Shown in pieces: positions 44,203-52,839 of a stretch of DNA of 64,000 nucleotides. The first letter of the stretch is position 1, and every line of letters starts with the position of its first letter. The stretch covers positions 79,155-143,154 of the forward strand of contig JAJBVD010000062.1 of the NCBI GenBank assembly GCA_020859985.1. Direction: 5' to 3'. Both the position numbers and the translations under genes were made by a program. The DNA is from Clostridiales bacterium (GTDB taxonomy: Bacteria; Bacillota; Clostridia; Lachnospirales; Lachnospiraceae). The notes under the pieces are model-generated. The model saw only the letters and a program-made list of their open reading frames with translations, had not been told where the DNA came from and searched no databases.

Positions 44203-44217
44203 TCTCAATCCCTCCTC

Positions 44218-44796
44218 TCATTTCCGGTTTACCCATCTGCGAAACGTCGCCCTGTTGATATGCAGACGGGCGGCAGCTTCCGTGACAGAGATTTCTCCCC
44301 TCTCATATGCCTCTTTGACCTTCTCAAACTCCTCCAGCTTCATCTTCGTCGGGCGGCCAAACTTTACGCCTCTTGACTGTGCCGCCGAGATCCCCTCGCT
44401 CTGCTTTTTATGTTTAAAATCATGTCTCGTCTGCGCAACATAGCTCATAACGTCATATATCAGTTCCGACAGGAACTGACCATTCAGAGCCCCGGCCATA
44501 TCCGGAAGCGGCATATCCAACACCACAATCGCCGCCTCATGCTTTTTCGTAATCCTCTGCCATTCCGTCAAAATATCCTCATACGTATATCCCAGCCGAT
44601 CAAGGCTCTTCAAAACAACCGTATCGCCAGGTTGGAGCTTCTCAAGAAGAAGCTGATATGCCGGAAAATCAGGCTCGTCCTGCGCATCCGTATAAACATA
44701 TGCATTTTCAACACCATATGCCCGTATCGCCTGTACCTGAGTCTCCTCGCTCTGGTTCTCCGACACCCGCACATATCCATACATCGTATGATTCAT
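44218..44796 (-). CDS. Serine recombinase family protein, catalytic residues altered
   Basis: A 192-residue resolvase/invertase fold: MYGYVRVSENQSEETQ with Arg and Ser of the active site present, VLKSLDRLGYTYEDIL and a C-terminal HTH (ISVTEAAARLHINRATFRRW). In the family DRLGRN and AQTERE are usual; here they are DRLGYT and AQTRHD, so an active-site Arg is Tyr and a conserved Glu-Arg pair is gone. It may bind DNA without recombining it. Directly ahead of LoaP (15 nt), so probably one transcript. Confidence 0.82.
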   Translation of the reverse strand: MNHTMYGYVRVSENQSEETQVQAIRAYGVENAYVYTDAQDEPDFPAYQLLLEKLQPGDTVVLKSLDRLGYTYEDILTEWQRITKKHEAAIVVLDMPLPDMAGALNGQFLSELIYDVMSYVAQTRHDFKHKKQSEGISAAQSRGVKFGRPTKMKLEEFEKVKEAYERGEISVTEAAARLHINRATFRRWVNRK

Positions 44797-44905
44797 ACAA
44801 TCCTTTCTTCATCCTGTGTCCTATGTCCGCATAGCCCACGCAAAAAAGCTCCGTTTGGCCGGTCCTTTCTTCCAATACAGAAGTACAGGTCAAAAAAACG
44901 CAAAC

Positions 44906-44936
44906 AAAATAAGAGCCCTCTTAAGGCTCCTATTTT
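44906..44936 (-). terminator. Terminator of the Rpn gene
   Basis: Minus strand AAAATAGGAGCC and GGCTCTTATTTT pair (one mismatch), followed by GTTTGCGTTTTTTTG. It separates the Rpn gene from the resolvase. Confidence 0.75.
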
Positions 44937-44983
44937 GAATGGCAATCTTTCTTTATTAAACTCGATTCGGTTCCCGCAGCGGT

Positions 44984-45940
44984 TCACAGCTGCGAACGAT
45001 ATAACCTTTTTTCCGCTTCCGAAACATTCAATGCCTGCATAGCCTGTTCGGCAGTAAAGTCAAGATTCTTCATAATATTTTTTATGGCAGTAAATGTACT
45101 CGTCCGAACCTTTTGCTCCGCAGCCTCCGCTCTGAGACGTTCGCGTTCTGTATATGCCATTTGTTCCCTTCGACCTTCCTCTCGACCTTCCTCTCGACCT
45201 TCCTCTCGGCCTTCCTCACGACCTTCTTCTCGGCCTTCTTTTCGAATCATTTCTTCATGCTCAAAAATCTTCATATAGTCTAAGGACACCTCCTTATCCA
45301 GCTTCACCGTTTCTACCATCCGATGGAGTTTCCGTAACGAAGGATTCACTGCATTAGCAGCTGTCGAATCCTCCATATAATGCAGCAACTCCCGCAGCTT
45401 TTTCCGCGTTCTTCCCCGTGTCCCTTTGGTATACAGAAAAAGTGTCCTGGCTCCGTCATCATACGGAAGCTGCGGTTCTTCCTGACACATATTCCGGATC
45501 GTATACACTACCCGATCCTTTCCAAACGGATCAAACGGCATGATCATCACCACAATCACTTTCTTCAGATGCTCATAACCATCACCACTCTGCAGGCTGG
45601 TCGCGTCTATCTTCGCGTGATAAAATCTTGTGCGCTGCGGTAGTGCATGTACAAGCTCTTCCCTGTCGTTCTTCTCCGGCTCTATGTCAAACACGGAAGC
45701 ATCCGCAGAAATTCCTCTTACGGACTCAGTCTCCACATACACGTCCAACCGTACACCGTGGAGATCTGTATCCGCGCCATTGTACACCTTCTGCGGAATG
45801 ATCTTAATCCTGCCAAAGTCCAATTGAAATATTGTCTCCAGCAGCAGTCTGACAAACTCCTCTCCGACCTCCGGGTATGTAACCACCGAACCAAAAAGAA
45901 AATTGTCAATCAGGTTTAGCTCTTCAATTTTTTTCTTCAA
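44984..45940 (-). CDS. Rpn family recombination-promoting nuclease (PD-(D/E)XK)
   Basis: A 318-residue protein with the Rpn/transposase_31-type PD-(D/E)XK core: N-terminal LIDNFLFGSVVTYPEVG, Asp in GVRLDVYVETES and Glu in FDIEPEKND. A repeat EGREEGREEGREEGREEG (about 233-260) encoded by 12-bp units precedes a coiled helix. The start is TTG at 45938-45940 with a poor ribosome-binding site, so it may be weakly made. The family promotes RecA-independent recombination. A related gene is at 63022. Confidence 0.85.
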   Translation of the reverse strand: MKKKIEELNLIDNFLFGSVVTYPEVGEEFVRLLLETIFQLDFGRIKIIPQKVYNGADTDLHGVRLDVYVETESVRGISADASVFDIEPEKNDREELVHALPQRTRFYHAKIDATSLQSGDGYEHLKKVIVVMIMPFDPFGKDRVVYTIRNMCQEEPQLPYDDGARTLFLYTKGTRGRTRKKLRELLHYMEDSTAANAVNPSLRKLHRMVETVKLDKEVSLDYMKIFEHEEMIRKEGREEGREEGREEGREEGREEGRREQMAYTERERLRAEAAEQKVRTSTFTAIKNIMKNLDFTAEQAMQALNVSEAEKRLYRSQL

Positions 45941-46100
45941 AGTTTTAATTCGAAATTTTTCCGGTACACAAAAGCATCAAGCAGTCCACTTCTTATGTGT
46001 GACTTCATTTTACCAATAATGTGAATTTATGTCAAGTGAACATTTGCATTTTTCTTTCGACACTTTTCGACATCTCTATCAGGCAGGAAAACAGATATAA

Positions 46101-46316
46101 TTATGACATTAGGTTATTTCCCTGTTTGCTCTTACGGTTTAGTACGGCTACAATAATCCCTTCCTCTATTCTAATATTCTTCACGGAATATATGTCTGCC
46201 TCATTAATTAAAAACGTTTTTGCTGCTTCACCACAGGCAAACTCTATCTTATATCCGTCACATACACATATCATCTTTTCCCTAATACTGTCCAAAAAAT
46301 CCAATCCAACTATCAT
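46101..46316 (-). CDS. Small protein of unknown function
   Basis: A 71-residue ORF (MIVGLDFLDSIREKMICVCDG...) with a good GGGAGAAGG site 2 nt upstream of the ATG at 46316. No motif is recognised; the predicted fold is helix-beta. Last gene of the heptose-polysaccharide run, 58 nt after gmhA. Confidence 0.5.
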   Translation of the reverse strand: MIVGLDFLDSIREKMICVCDGYKIEFACGEAAKTFLINEADIYSVKNIRIEEGIIVAVLNRKSKQGNNLMS

Positions 46317-46374
46317 TGCCTTCTCCCGTCTCTGTTTGGGTCGCCACATTATAAATTATTCTGTTCAGCCTTTT

Positions 46375-47088
46375 TCAATGCGGCTGTCCTACAATAACCG
46401 CTTTTTGATCTTTCTCTATAGACTCAGAAAAAAAACGTTCTTCTAACATCATGCACCAGCAATGATACACAGGAAGATGTAATTCCTGCACTTTAAATGT
46501 TTCTCTTTCCGGTACCCTCACTGCCACATCTGCCATATTGGCCAGTTCACCGCCATCGGCTCCTGTTAAACCAATCACTTTAATATCACTGGCGCGAGCC
46601 ACAGTTACCGCGTTTATAATATTTTCGCTGTTTCCTGAGGTCGAGATCCCTAAAAACACATCACCAGGGCGGCCATAACCATAAAGCTGCTGTGCAAATA
46701 CACCGAAGCCATCCACATCATTCAAATACGCCGTGGTCAAAGCTTCCTGCGCAACAAGCGGTATGGCCATAAGCCCACGCTCCAGTTTTTGGGCAAGCTC
46801 AGCACCCCGCACCGAATCCGCTTCAACTAGTTTTTCTGCGAATTCCAATGGAACTGGTCGTGGCAGTTTAAAACTTTTCATCAATTCCCCTGCTATGTGT
46901 TCCGAATCAGCGGCAGATCCACCATTCCCTGCTATTAAAAGCTTCCCATCATTAGAATAAGATTCTTCCATTATATAAAACGCTTTAACTAAATCCTCTC
47001 TTACTGCTGCCAATATAGGATACCGGGTAATTAATGTATCCACGTGCTTTTTCAAGGCTGGTGATAAAGCCCCATATGTTTTTCCCAT
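46375..47088 (-). CDS. gmhA: Sedoheptulose-7-phosphate isomerase (phosphoheptose isomerase)
   Basis: A 237-residue SIS-domain enzyme making D-glycero-D-manno-heptose 7-phosphate. GKLLIAGNGGSAADSEHIAGEL, TTAYLNDVDGFGVFAQQL, GISTSGNSENIINAV and LHLPVYHCWCMMLEER are diagnostic. It is longer than E. coli GmhA (192 residues) because of an insertion around 95-125 (PLEFAEKLVEADSVRGAELA). The ATG at 47088 follows GGAG. First step of the ADP-heptose pathway encoded here. Confidence 0.93.
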   Translation of the reverse strand: MGKTYGALSPALKKHVDTLITRYPILAAVREDLVKAFYIMEESYSNDGKLLIAGNGGSAADSEHIAGELMKSFKLPRPVPLEFAEKLVEADSVRGAELAQKLERGLMAIPLVAQEALTTAYLNDVDGFGVFAQQLYGYGRPGDVFLGISTSGNSENIINAVTVARASDIKVIGLTGADGGELANMADVAVRVPERETFKVQELHLPVYHCWCMMLEERFFSESIEKDQKAVIVGQPH

Positions 47089-47125
47089 GTAATTTTCTCC
47101 ATATAGCAAAGAGCGAACCTGCTTT

Positions 47126-47676
47126 TTATCGCAGTGCGCTCCATCGCTTAATCATTTTTACATTGCTTCCCAATCTGTCCATATTTTTAATACAATCAGA
47201 ATTATAATCCAATAAATAGCCTTGCATTTTTGTTTCCTTACAGATTTCCAGATCACGAGGTTTATCACCAATTGCTATACAGGCATCCATATCCAAATTA
47301 AATTCTTCTTTTGCTTTCCAGAACAAGCCGGTCTTCGGTTTTCTGCAATCACAGGAAATCGCGTATTTAGGGATGATTCCCTCAGGGTGATGAGGGCAAT
47401 GATAACAACCCGCAATAGGCACGCCTTTCTTTTGCATATCAACCTTCAGCCACTCCATCAGTTTTACATAATCTGTCTCTGTGTAATAACCTCTCGCTAT
47501 TCCTGACTGATTTGTGATAATGATAATCAAATACTCTTGACGTACAAAATCGCGGATGGCGTCAATAGCTCCTGGCATGTATTCGAAATCTTCTATTCTA
47601 TACAAATATTTTTTTCTACATTCAGAGTGCCATCCCTGTCCAAAAATAGTGCTTTGTTCTTCATTGATTTCGCCAT
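47126..47676 (-). CDS. gmhB: D,D-heptose 1,7-bisphosphate phosphatase (apparent frameshift)
   Basis: A HAD-type histidinol-phosphatase-like enzyme. The N-terminus MAKSMKNKALFLDRDGTLNV has the nucleophile Asp-X-Asp, but a seven-A run (plus 47609-47615) puts the next part, YRIEDFEYMPGAIDAI, in another frame. One extra A would restore a single protein of about 183 residues with IIITNQSGIARGYY, the zinc loop CYHCPHHPEG with CDCRKP, and AIGDKPRDLEIC. Third step of ADP-heptose synthesis. Sequence error, slippage or a real mutation. Confidence 0.85.
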
Positions 47677-47706
47677 CTTCAGCCCTTCAAGCAGTATTTT
47701 TATGTA

Positions 47707-48702
47707 TCAATATATCATGAAATCTTTTTCCAAATATTCTTTCACGTAGTCTTCAGCACCCGATTTCAAATCGCAAAATGTTTTATCATATCCCGTTGCG
47801 CGCAGCTTCTCAATATTTGCCTGCGTATAATATTGATATTTTTCACGTAATTGCTCCGGCATCGGAATGTATTCAATCTGCGGTTCCTGTCCCAACGCGT
47901 AAAATGTCGCTTCCGCCAATTCACGAAAACTCTGAGCCCGTCCTGTTCCAATATTAAATAGTCCGTTTGTTTTACATTCATCCAAGAAATACCAGATTAC
48001 ATCACACACATCCTTCACATACACAAAATCTCTGAGCTGCTCTCCATCCTTATAATCTGCTCTGCACGACTGGAATAACCGAATCCTCCTGTGTTCCATA
48101 ATCTGCCTGTATCCATGAAAGATCATGCTTGCCATCGAACCTTTAAAATATTCATTCGGGCCATATACGTTAAAAAATTTAAAGCCCGCATAGTGCGCGG
48201 GTGATGGTTCAGCAATGATTTCTTCGTTCGCTATCACTCTCTTTACCCATAAATCAAACAACTGTTTCGAATATCCATAGCCATTTAAGGGACTTAGTTT
48301 ATCTATATCCATCCGGTCATCAAATCCAAGACTCCCATCTCCATATGTGGCTGCTGAACTTGCATAAAGAAATGTAATGTCATGTGCCCCACAATATTTC
48401 CAGAGTGTTTTTGTATATTCAAAATTATTATTCCAGAGATAATCAAAATTCTTTTCTGTTGTAGAAGAGCAGGCGCCAAGATGAATAATTGCTTCAATGT
48501 CCGGATAAACATTTTCCTTCAGTCTTTCCAAAAAAACTGACTTATGTACATACTCCCGATATTTCTTGTTCCTCATATTCATCCACTTATCCGTGGAGGC
48601 AATGTTATCCACAATAATAATATCATCTATACCCTTATCATTTAATGTCCTGACCATACAACTTCCGATAAATCCCGCACCACCAGTAACAACTATGCTC
48701 AT
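47707..48702 (-). CDS. hldD: ADP-L-glycero-D-manno-heptose 6-epimerase
   Basis: A 331-residue extended SDR. NAD(P)-binding VVTGGAGFIGSCMVRTL, catalytic Tyr-Lys in NGYGYSKQLFDLW and FNVYGPNEYFKGSMASM are typical of HldD/RfaD. It converts ADP-D,D-heptose to ADP-L,D-heptose, so the final sugar should be the L,D form. 16 nt after hldE; RBS GGCAGGA. Confidence 0.92.
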   Translation of the reverse strand: MSIVVTGGAGFIGSCMVRTLNDKGIDDIIIVDNIASTDKWMNMRNKKYREYVHKSVFLERLKENVYPDIEAIIHLGACSSTTEKNFDYLWNNNFEYTKTLWKYCGAHDITFLYASSAATYGDGSLGFDDRMDIDKLSPLNGYGYSKQLFDLWVKRVIANEEIIAEPSPAHYAGFKFFNVYGPNEYFKGSMASMIFHGYRQIMEHRRIRLFQSCRADYKDGEQLRDFVYVKDVCDVIWYFLDECKTNGLFNIGTGRAQSFRELAEATFYALGQEPQIEYIPMPEQLREKYQYYTQANIEKLRATGYDKTFCDLKSGAEDYVKEYLEKDFMIY

Positions 48703-48718
48703 AAATTTTTCCTGCCTT

Positions 48719-50155
48719 TCAATTCGCTATTTTATTTATAATACCCGTAGTAGATTTTCCAGCCACAAGCGGAATCGTTTTTACAATACCGCCATACCCC
48801 GCCACAACATCCGCACCCACAATCTCATCCATTTTATAGTCATCTCCTTTTACCAGAACATCTGGACGGATCTGCTGAATAAGATTATATGGAGTATCCT
48901 CAGAAAAAGATACGACATAGTCCACACATTCCAGCGCCGCCAGAAGTTCCATCCGATCTTCCAATGTATTGACCGGTCTGGAAGAGCCTTTCAGACGCCT
49001 GACGGATTCATCACTATTCACTCCAACCACCAGCACATCCCCCATCTCTTTCGCCTTTTTCAGATAGGAGATATGCCCGACATGCAGGATATCAAAGCAC
49101 CCATTGGTAAACACGATCTTCTTCCCTGCGTTTTGCATATCTTTTATATTCACCGGAAGCAATTCCGTATCCTTCAAAAGTTTAACATCGACATTTCCGC
49201 CATGATCTTTCTGTGCCTGTTCCACTTCGTAAGGATATACCATACTTGTTCCAACTTTTCCAACCTGAACTCCCGCTGCGTAATTTGCATATTCCATTGC
49301 CTGTATGTAATCCATCCCCATACATATACCACTTGCCAGATACGCAATGGTTGTATCTCCAGCGCCGGTCACATCGAAAACTTCCTGGGCAACACTGTCA
49401 ATGCGTTTCTCAACTCCCTGAGGACTGATCAATATCATCCCTTCCGCTCCCAGCGTCGTAAGCACATACTCACATTTCGTTTCGGAACACAACCTTTTTG
49501 CCGCAGCTTCAACTTCCGGCAGGTTTCGCACCGGCATACCAGTTAAAACACTCAATTCTCCTCTATTTGGTTTTATCAGAGTCGCTCCAAAATATTTTTT
49601 TGAGTTTTTTCCTTTGACGTCCACAAAGACCGGCACATGATTCTCGGCTGCAAGATTGATAATTATCTGGCTTAATTCTTCCGTAAGGACACCTTTTCCA
49701 TAATCAGATAAAATGATAATAGAAAAATCCGTCATTCGATTTCTGAGTAGTCCAATTATCTCTGACCATTTGTTAATATCAATCTCCAAAACTTCTTCAT
49801 CATCAATTCTCATAACCTGTTGATTGTTTTGCCCTATATACCGCAGTTTTGAAGTCGTAAACCTTTCTTCTAAATCCAAAAGAAAATCTGTGTGTATTTC
49901 ATATTCATTCAACAAAGACAAAAGCTTATTCCCGGCATCATCACGTCCAATTACACCCATAATAAAAGCAGAACAACCTGCGGTTTCAACATTTACCGCA
50001 ACATTCCCTGCTCCGCCTATCACATTCTTATCTTTTCTATGGCTACATTTTAATATCGGGACTGGTGCCTCCGGAGAAATGCGGTTTACCATGCCAAAAA
50101 TATATTCATCCAACATGATATCGCCAACCACTAAAACATTTTTTGATTTTCGCAT
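48719..50155 (-). CDS. hldE: Bifunctional heptose 7-phosphate kinase/1-phosphate adenylyltransferase
   Basis: A 478-residue two-domain enzyme. The N-terminal PfkB-type kinase (VVGDIMLDEYIFG, FDVTGAGDTTIAYLA) makes heptose 1,7-bisphosphate. The C-terminal cytidylyltransferase-fold domain (VFTNGCFDILHVGHISYLKK, VGVNSDESVRRLKG) attaches AMP. The order is that of Gram-negative HldE, so the product is ADP-heptose. It follows the HAD gene by 176 nt. Confidence 0.94.
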   Translation of the reverse strand: MRKSKNVLVVGDIMLDEYIFGMVNRISPEAPVPILKCSHRKDKNVIGGAGNVAVNVETAGCSAFIMGVIGRDDAGNKLLSLLNEYEIHTDFLLDLEERFTTSKLRYIGQNNQQVMRIDDEEVLEIDINKWSEIIGLLRNRMTDFSIIILSDYGKGVLTEELSQIIINLAAENHVPVFVDVKGKNSKKYFGATLIKPNRGELSVLTGMPVRNLPEVEAAAKRLCSETKCEYVLTTLGAEGMILISPQGVEKRIDSVAQEVFDVTGAGDTTIAYLASGICMGMDYIQAMEYANYAAGVQVGKVGTSMVYPYEVEQAQKDHGGNVDVKLLKDTELLPVNIKDMQNAGKKIVFTNGCFDILHVGHISYLKKAKEMGDVLVVGVNSDESVRRLKGSSRPVNTLEDRMELLAALECVDYVVSFSEDTPYNLIQQIRPDVLVKGDDYKMDEIVGADVVAGYGGIVKTIPLVAGKSTTGIINKIAN

Positions 50156-50331
50156 ATCTCAAACCTCTTACAAATTTTTCAATTATTCTTATATACACAT
50201 CACACCGTTTGGGATTAAAAATTTGGCTAGGTTTTTCATATATAGTACTTATATTGGATTGCTTATTTATAATATGTCAGTAAGTCAATCCGCTATGTAT
50301 GTAAGCACAAATAACATTATTATCAATAAAA

Positions 50332-50961
50332 TCATAAATCACGAAGCAGCTTAATGACTTTTGTAAAATCCTTTTTGTTAGAAACAAGAAATCCCTTTCC
50401 ACCTAAATCCTCAATTGGTTGAATATCGGAAAAATACCTGTCCCCAATAGAAACAACATTCTTTCCTTTTAGGCCTTCTTTATCAAGTATTTCTCGAAAC
50501 ACTCTCTTTTTTGAAAAACGCCCCCCTTGTACATAGTTATCGCTTGTATATAAACCTCTAAAATAATTTAAATCAATTTCTAGAAAGTTGAGAATATTTC
50601 GAATATTTTGTTCTGAATTGCTTGAAACTATAACTAAAGGAGCTATATTATGTAAATCACAAATCATACAATTTGTTATGGCATTCTCTTTATTAATTAA
50701 AGAAACATTAAAGTTTAATTCCCTATACTGCTTCCATTGTTCAGCTGGTAAACCGATTTGAGAAAAATATTCAGTTGCAGATTTAGATTCCCTTCGAATA
50801 GAATCAAATATACCATTTTGATTAAGTTGTTTTATAGCGTCCTTTTTTGAGATACAACATTGATCACATAAAAATTGAGTTTCAAGATCAAAATTCAAAT
50901 CAGCAACATCATTAATATTATAAAACGTACCATCTACATCCAAAATAATAAGTTTAATCAT
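50332..50961 (-). CDS. HAD family hydrolase
   Basis: A 209-residue phosphatase-like protein: motif I IILDVDGTFY, motif II LVIVSSNSEQNIR and motif IV VSIGDRYFSDIQP. The cap is helical. The substrate is unknown; its position, overlapping the cytidylyltransferase-kinase fusion by 8 nt, suggests it dephosphorylates a precursor of the CDP-linked group. Confidence 0.83.
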   Translation of the reverse strand: MIKLIILDVDGTFYNINDVADLNFDLETQFLCDQCCISKKDAIKQLNQNGIFDSIRRESKSATEYFSQIGLPAEQWKQYRELNFNVSLINKENAITNCMICDLHNIAPLVIVSSNSEQNIRNILNFLEIDLNYFRGLYTSDNYVQGGRFSKKRVFREILDKEGLKGKNVVSIGDRYFSDIQPIEDLGGKGFLVSNKKDFTKVIKLLRDL

Positions 50962-52591
50962 TTTGTAACCACCTTAATTGTTTTGGCATAACATCAGTAT
51001 TAATCAGCTCATCGCCATTATCAAAAAAAATAGTTTCAATGCTCTTCTTCAGCCAAGAGGCTAATGCATAATTATCTTTCTTCTGGAATACATAGTCATT
51101 CATTTTATATACAAAAAAGAAAAAAAGAGCAGCAAGTAATTTTTCTTTATCTACATACTTGCAAAAGTAATTCAACATCACATCAAAAAGTTCTAATGTA
51201 TATTCCTGTTTTTCTCTAATTTCAATTACGAACTGAATGACATATTCAAATTCCTTTGGTCCAATTGCTCCTCGTGGGTCTATCGCTCTTATAGTGTCTC
51301 CATCTACCAGTATATTTCTTCTGTGTAAATCACGATGCAAAAAGAACTGTGGGGAATCCCCAAAATATGTATTGTAAACTTTCCTAGCCTTCTTCTCCAT
51401 TGCTTTTCTAAAATCATACTCAAACGTAAACTTATCTGCAGCAATCACATATTCCTCAAATTCCTGCATAATAGTAGGAATAGTCTTATCACCTCGTAAC
51501 GCTGAAGCTGGTATCATATGCTCATCTATGTAATCATAAAACTTCCTTAATTTAATATTTTCTGTATCAAATTTAACTCTTATGCCAGGTTTAAGGCTTT
51601 TGATAACCAAAAAATTATAATCCGAATCAAAATCTATCAAATCGGCCATAATTTTTGAATCAGCTAATGAATAATAAGTATATTCCTTATGGAAGAAAAA
51701 ATATGATGGAGAAAATTTCACGATAATACTTCCATATTTTTTTGATTCAGCTTCATATACAATATTTGCTTCCGTTTGTGAGTTCATCACATAATAAGTC
51801 AATTCATACTTAGGGGAAACAATTTCTTGCATTATTCTTTGAACGTTTAAAATCCAATTAGAAATATCTTTATTTTTTCCTTCCGCCGACAAATAATTGT
51901 TTACTACTTGAATAGTTTTATCCTTCTCCGGAGTTAGGACAAATTCGTCATAAAGGACTTCCAGCAATTTCAAATCATGAGGATATGTCAACTTCATTGT
52001 ATATGGATAATCAAAACATAACCAGCAAGAAGAATTTTTAGGCATATTATGAAAGATATATTTTTTAGAACATGAAAAATCAAAATTATTATACAATAAT
52101 TCAAATCTATATGCATCAGGTTCCATAACATTAAAAAATTCGTCCCTATCAACAAATTCGCCATCGAATCTATGCAAAGCCGGCGCAAGCTTCCAAGTGG
52201 TTAAAACATAATCATATTTGTCAAGGGCTTTAAAATATCTATCATATTGCTCACTTGTTGCTAAAGGGCATACTGCATTCGTAACGATTAACTTATCACA
52301 TCTAAAATTATTTTTAATAAATTTGATTCCATTTGCAACAGACTCTGGTCTGGTATTTCCTCCAACGACAACATTCTTTGTATTATATCTATCTGCAATA
52401 AACTCGATATATTGCTTATTTACAACTATAACAATATCATCTACCAGTGCTGACTTTTTACAAGCATCCATAACATGATCTATTACTAATTTCCCTCGCA
52501 TCTGACAATACTGTTTAGGACAATCCGCTCCAAATCTTGTACCACTTCCTCCAGACATAACCATAATTATATTTTTTCCCTCATTATACAT
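50954..52591 (-). CDS. IspD/TarI-like cytidylyltransferase fused to an APH-type kinase
   Basis: A 545-residue two-domain protein. About 1-230 is an IspD/TarI-like nucleotidyltransferase (MVMSGGSGTRFGADCPKQY, VTNAVCPLATSEQ). About 270-540 is a choline/aminoglycoside-kinase fold with catalytic FFLHRDLHRRNILV and IDPRG (DFG-like). Fusion of the two implies phosphorylation of an alcohol or amine and its transfer to CMP, giving a CDP-linked polyol or choline-like head. The polymer target is not known. RBS AGGGGTGA; start at 52591. A CDP-glycerol transferase family enzyme is encoded nearby. Confidence 0.82.
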   Translation of the reverse strand: MYNEGKNIIMVMSGGSGTRFGADCPKQYCQMRGKLVIDHVMDACKKSALVDDIVIVVNKQYIEFIADRYNTKNVVVGGNTRPESVANGIKFIKNNFRCDKLIVTNAVCPLATSEQYDRYFKALDKYDYVLTTWKLAPALHRFDGEFVDRDEFFNVMEPDAYRFELLYNNFDFSCSKKYIFHNMPKNSSCWLCFDYPYTMKLTYPHDLKLLEVLYDEFVLTPEKDKTIQVVNNYLSAEGKNKDISNWILNVQRIMQEIVSPKYELTYYVMNSQTEANIVYEAESKKYGSIIVKFSPSYFFFHKEYTYYSLADSKIMADLIDFDSDYNFLVIKSLKPGIRVKFDTENIKLRKFYDYIDEHMIPASALRGDKTIPTIMQEFEEYVIAADKFTFEYDFRKAMEKKARKVYNTYFGDSPQFFLHRDLHRRNILVDGDTIRAIDPRGAIGPKEFEYVIQFVIEIREKQEYTLELFDVMLNYFCKYVDKEKLLAALFFFFVYKMNDYVFQKKDNYALASWLKKSIETIFFDNGDELINTDVMPKQLRWLQND

Positions 52592-52839
52592 TTATTCGTC
52601 ACCCCTTAATCTAATAATATGAATTAATGAATGTATTTATTTTAGTTTTCCAAAGAAATTAATTTAATAGGGCCATCTCGGCCCCGTCCTTCACCATCTG
52701 GCGAACCTGCATTCGATTGTAAAAGTCTCATAATCTCCATTAATCTTTAACCTTTCCCACGTTAAGTTGGCTGTAACATGCGCTTTTTTAGGTCAAATGA
52801 GATTGAAACACCTCCGGAGCCATGATTCTACGCTATTTT
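52592..52839. other. Gene-free gap before the wzx gene
   Basis: A 248-bp AT-rich gap with a short GC-rich patch at 52670-52690 (GGGGCCGAGATGGCCC on the minus strand). A 32-codon ORF (52642-52740) is present but matches nothing I know; it could be a transposase scrap. Confidence 0.3.
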
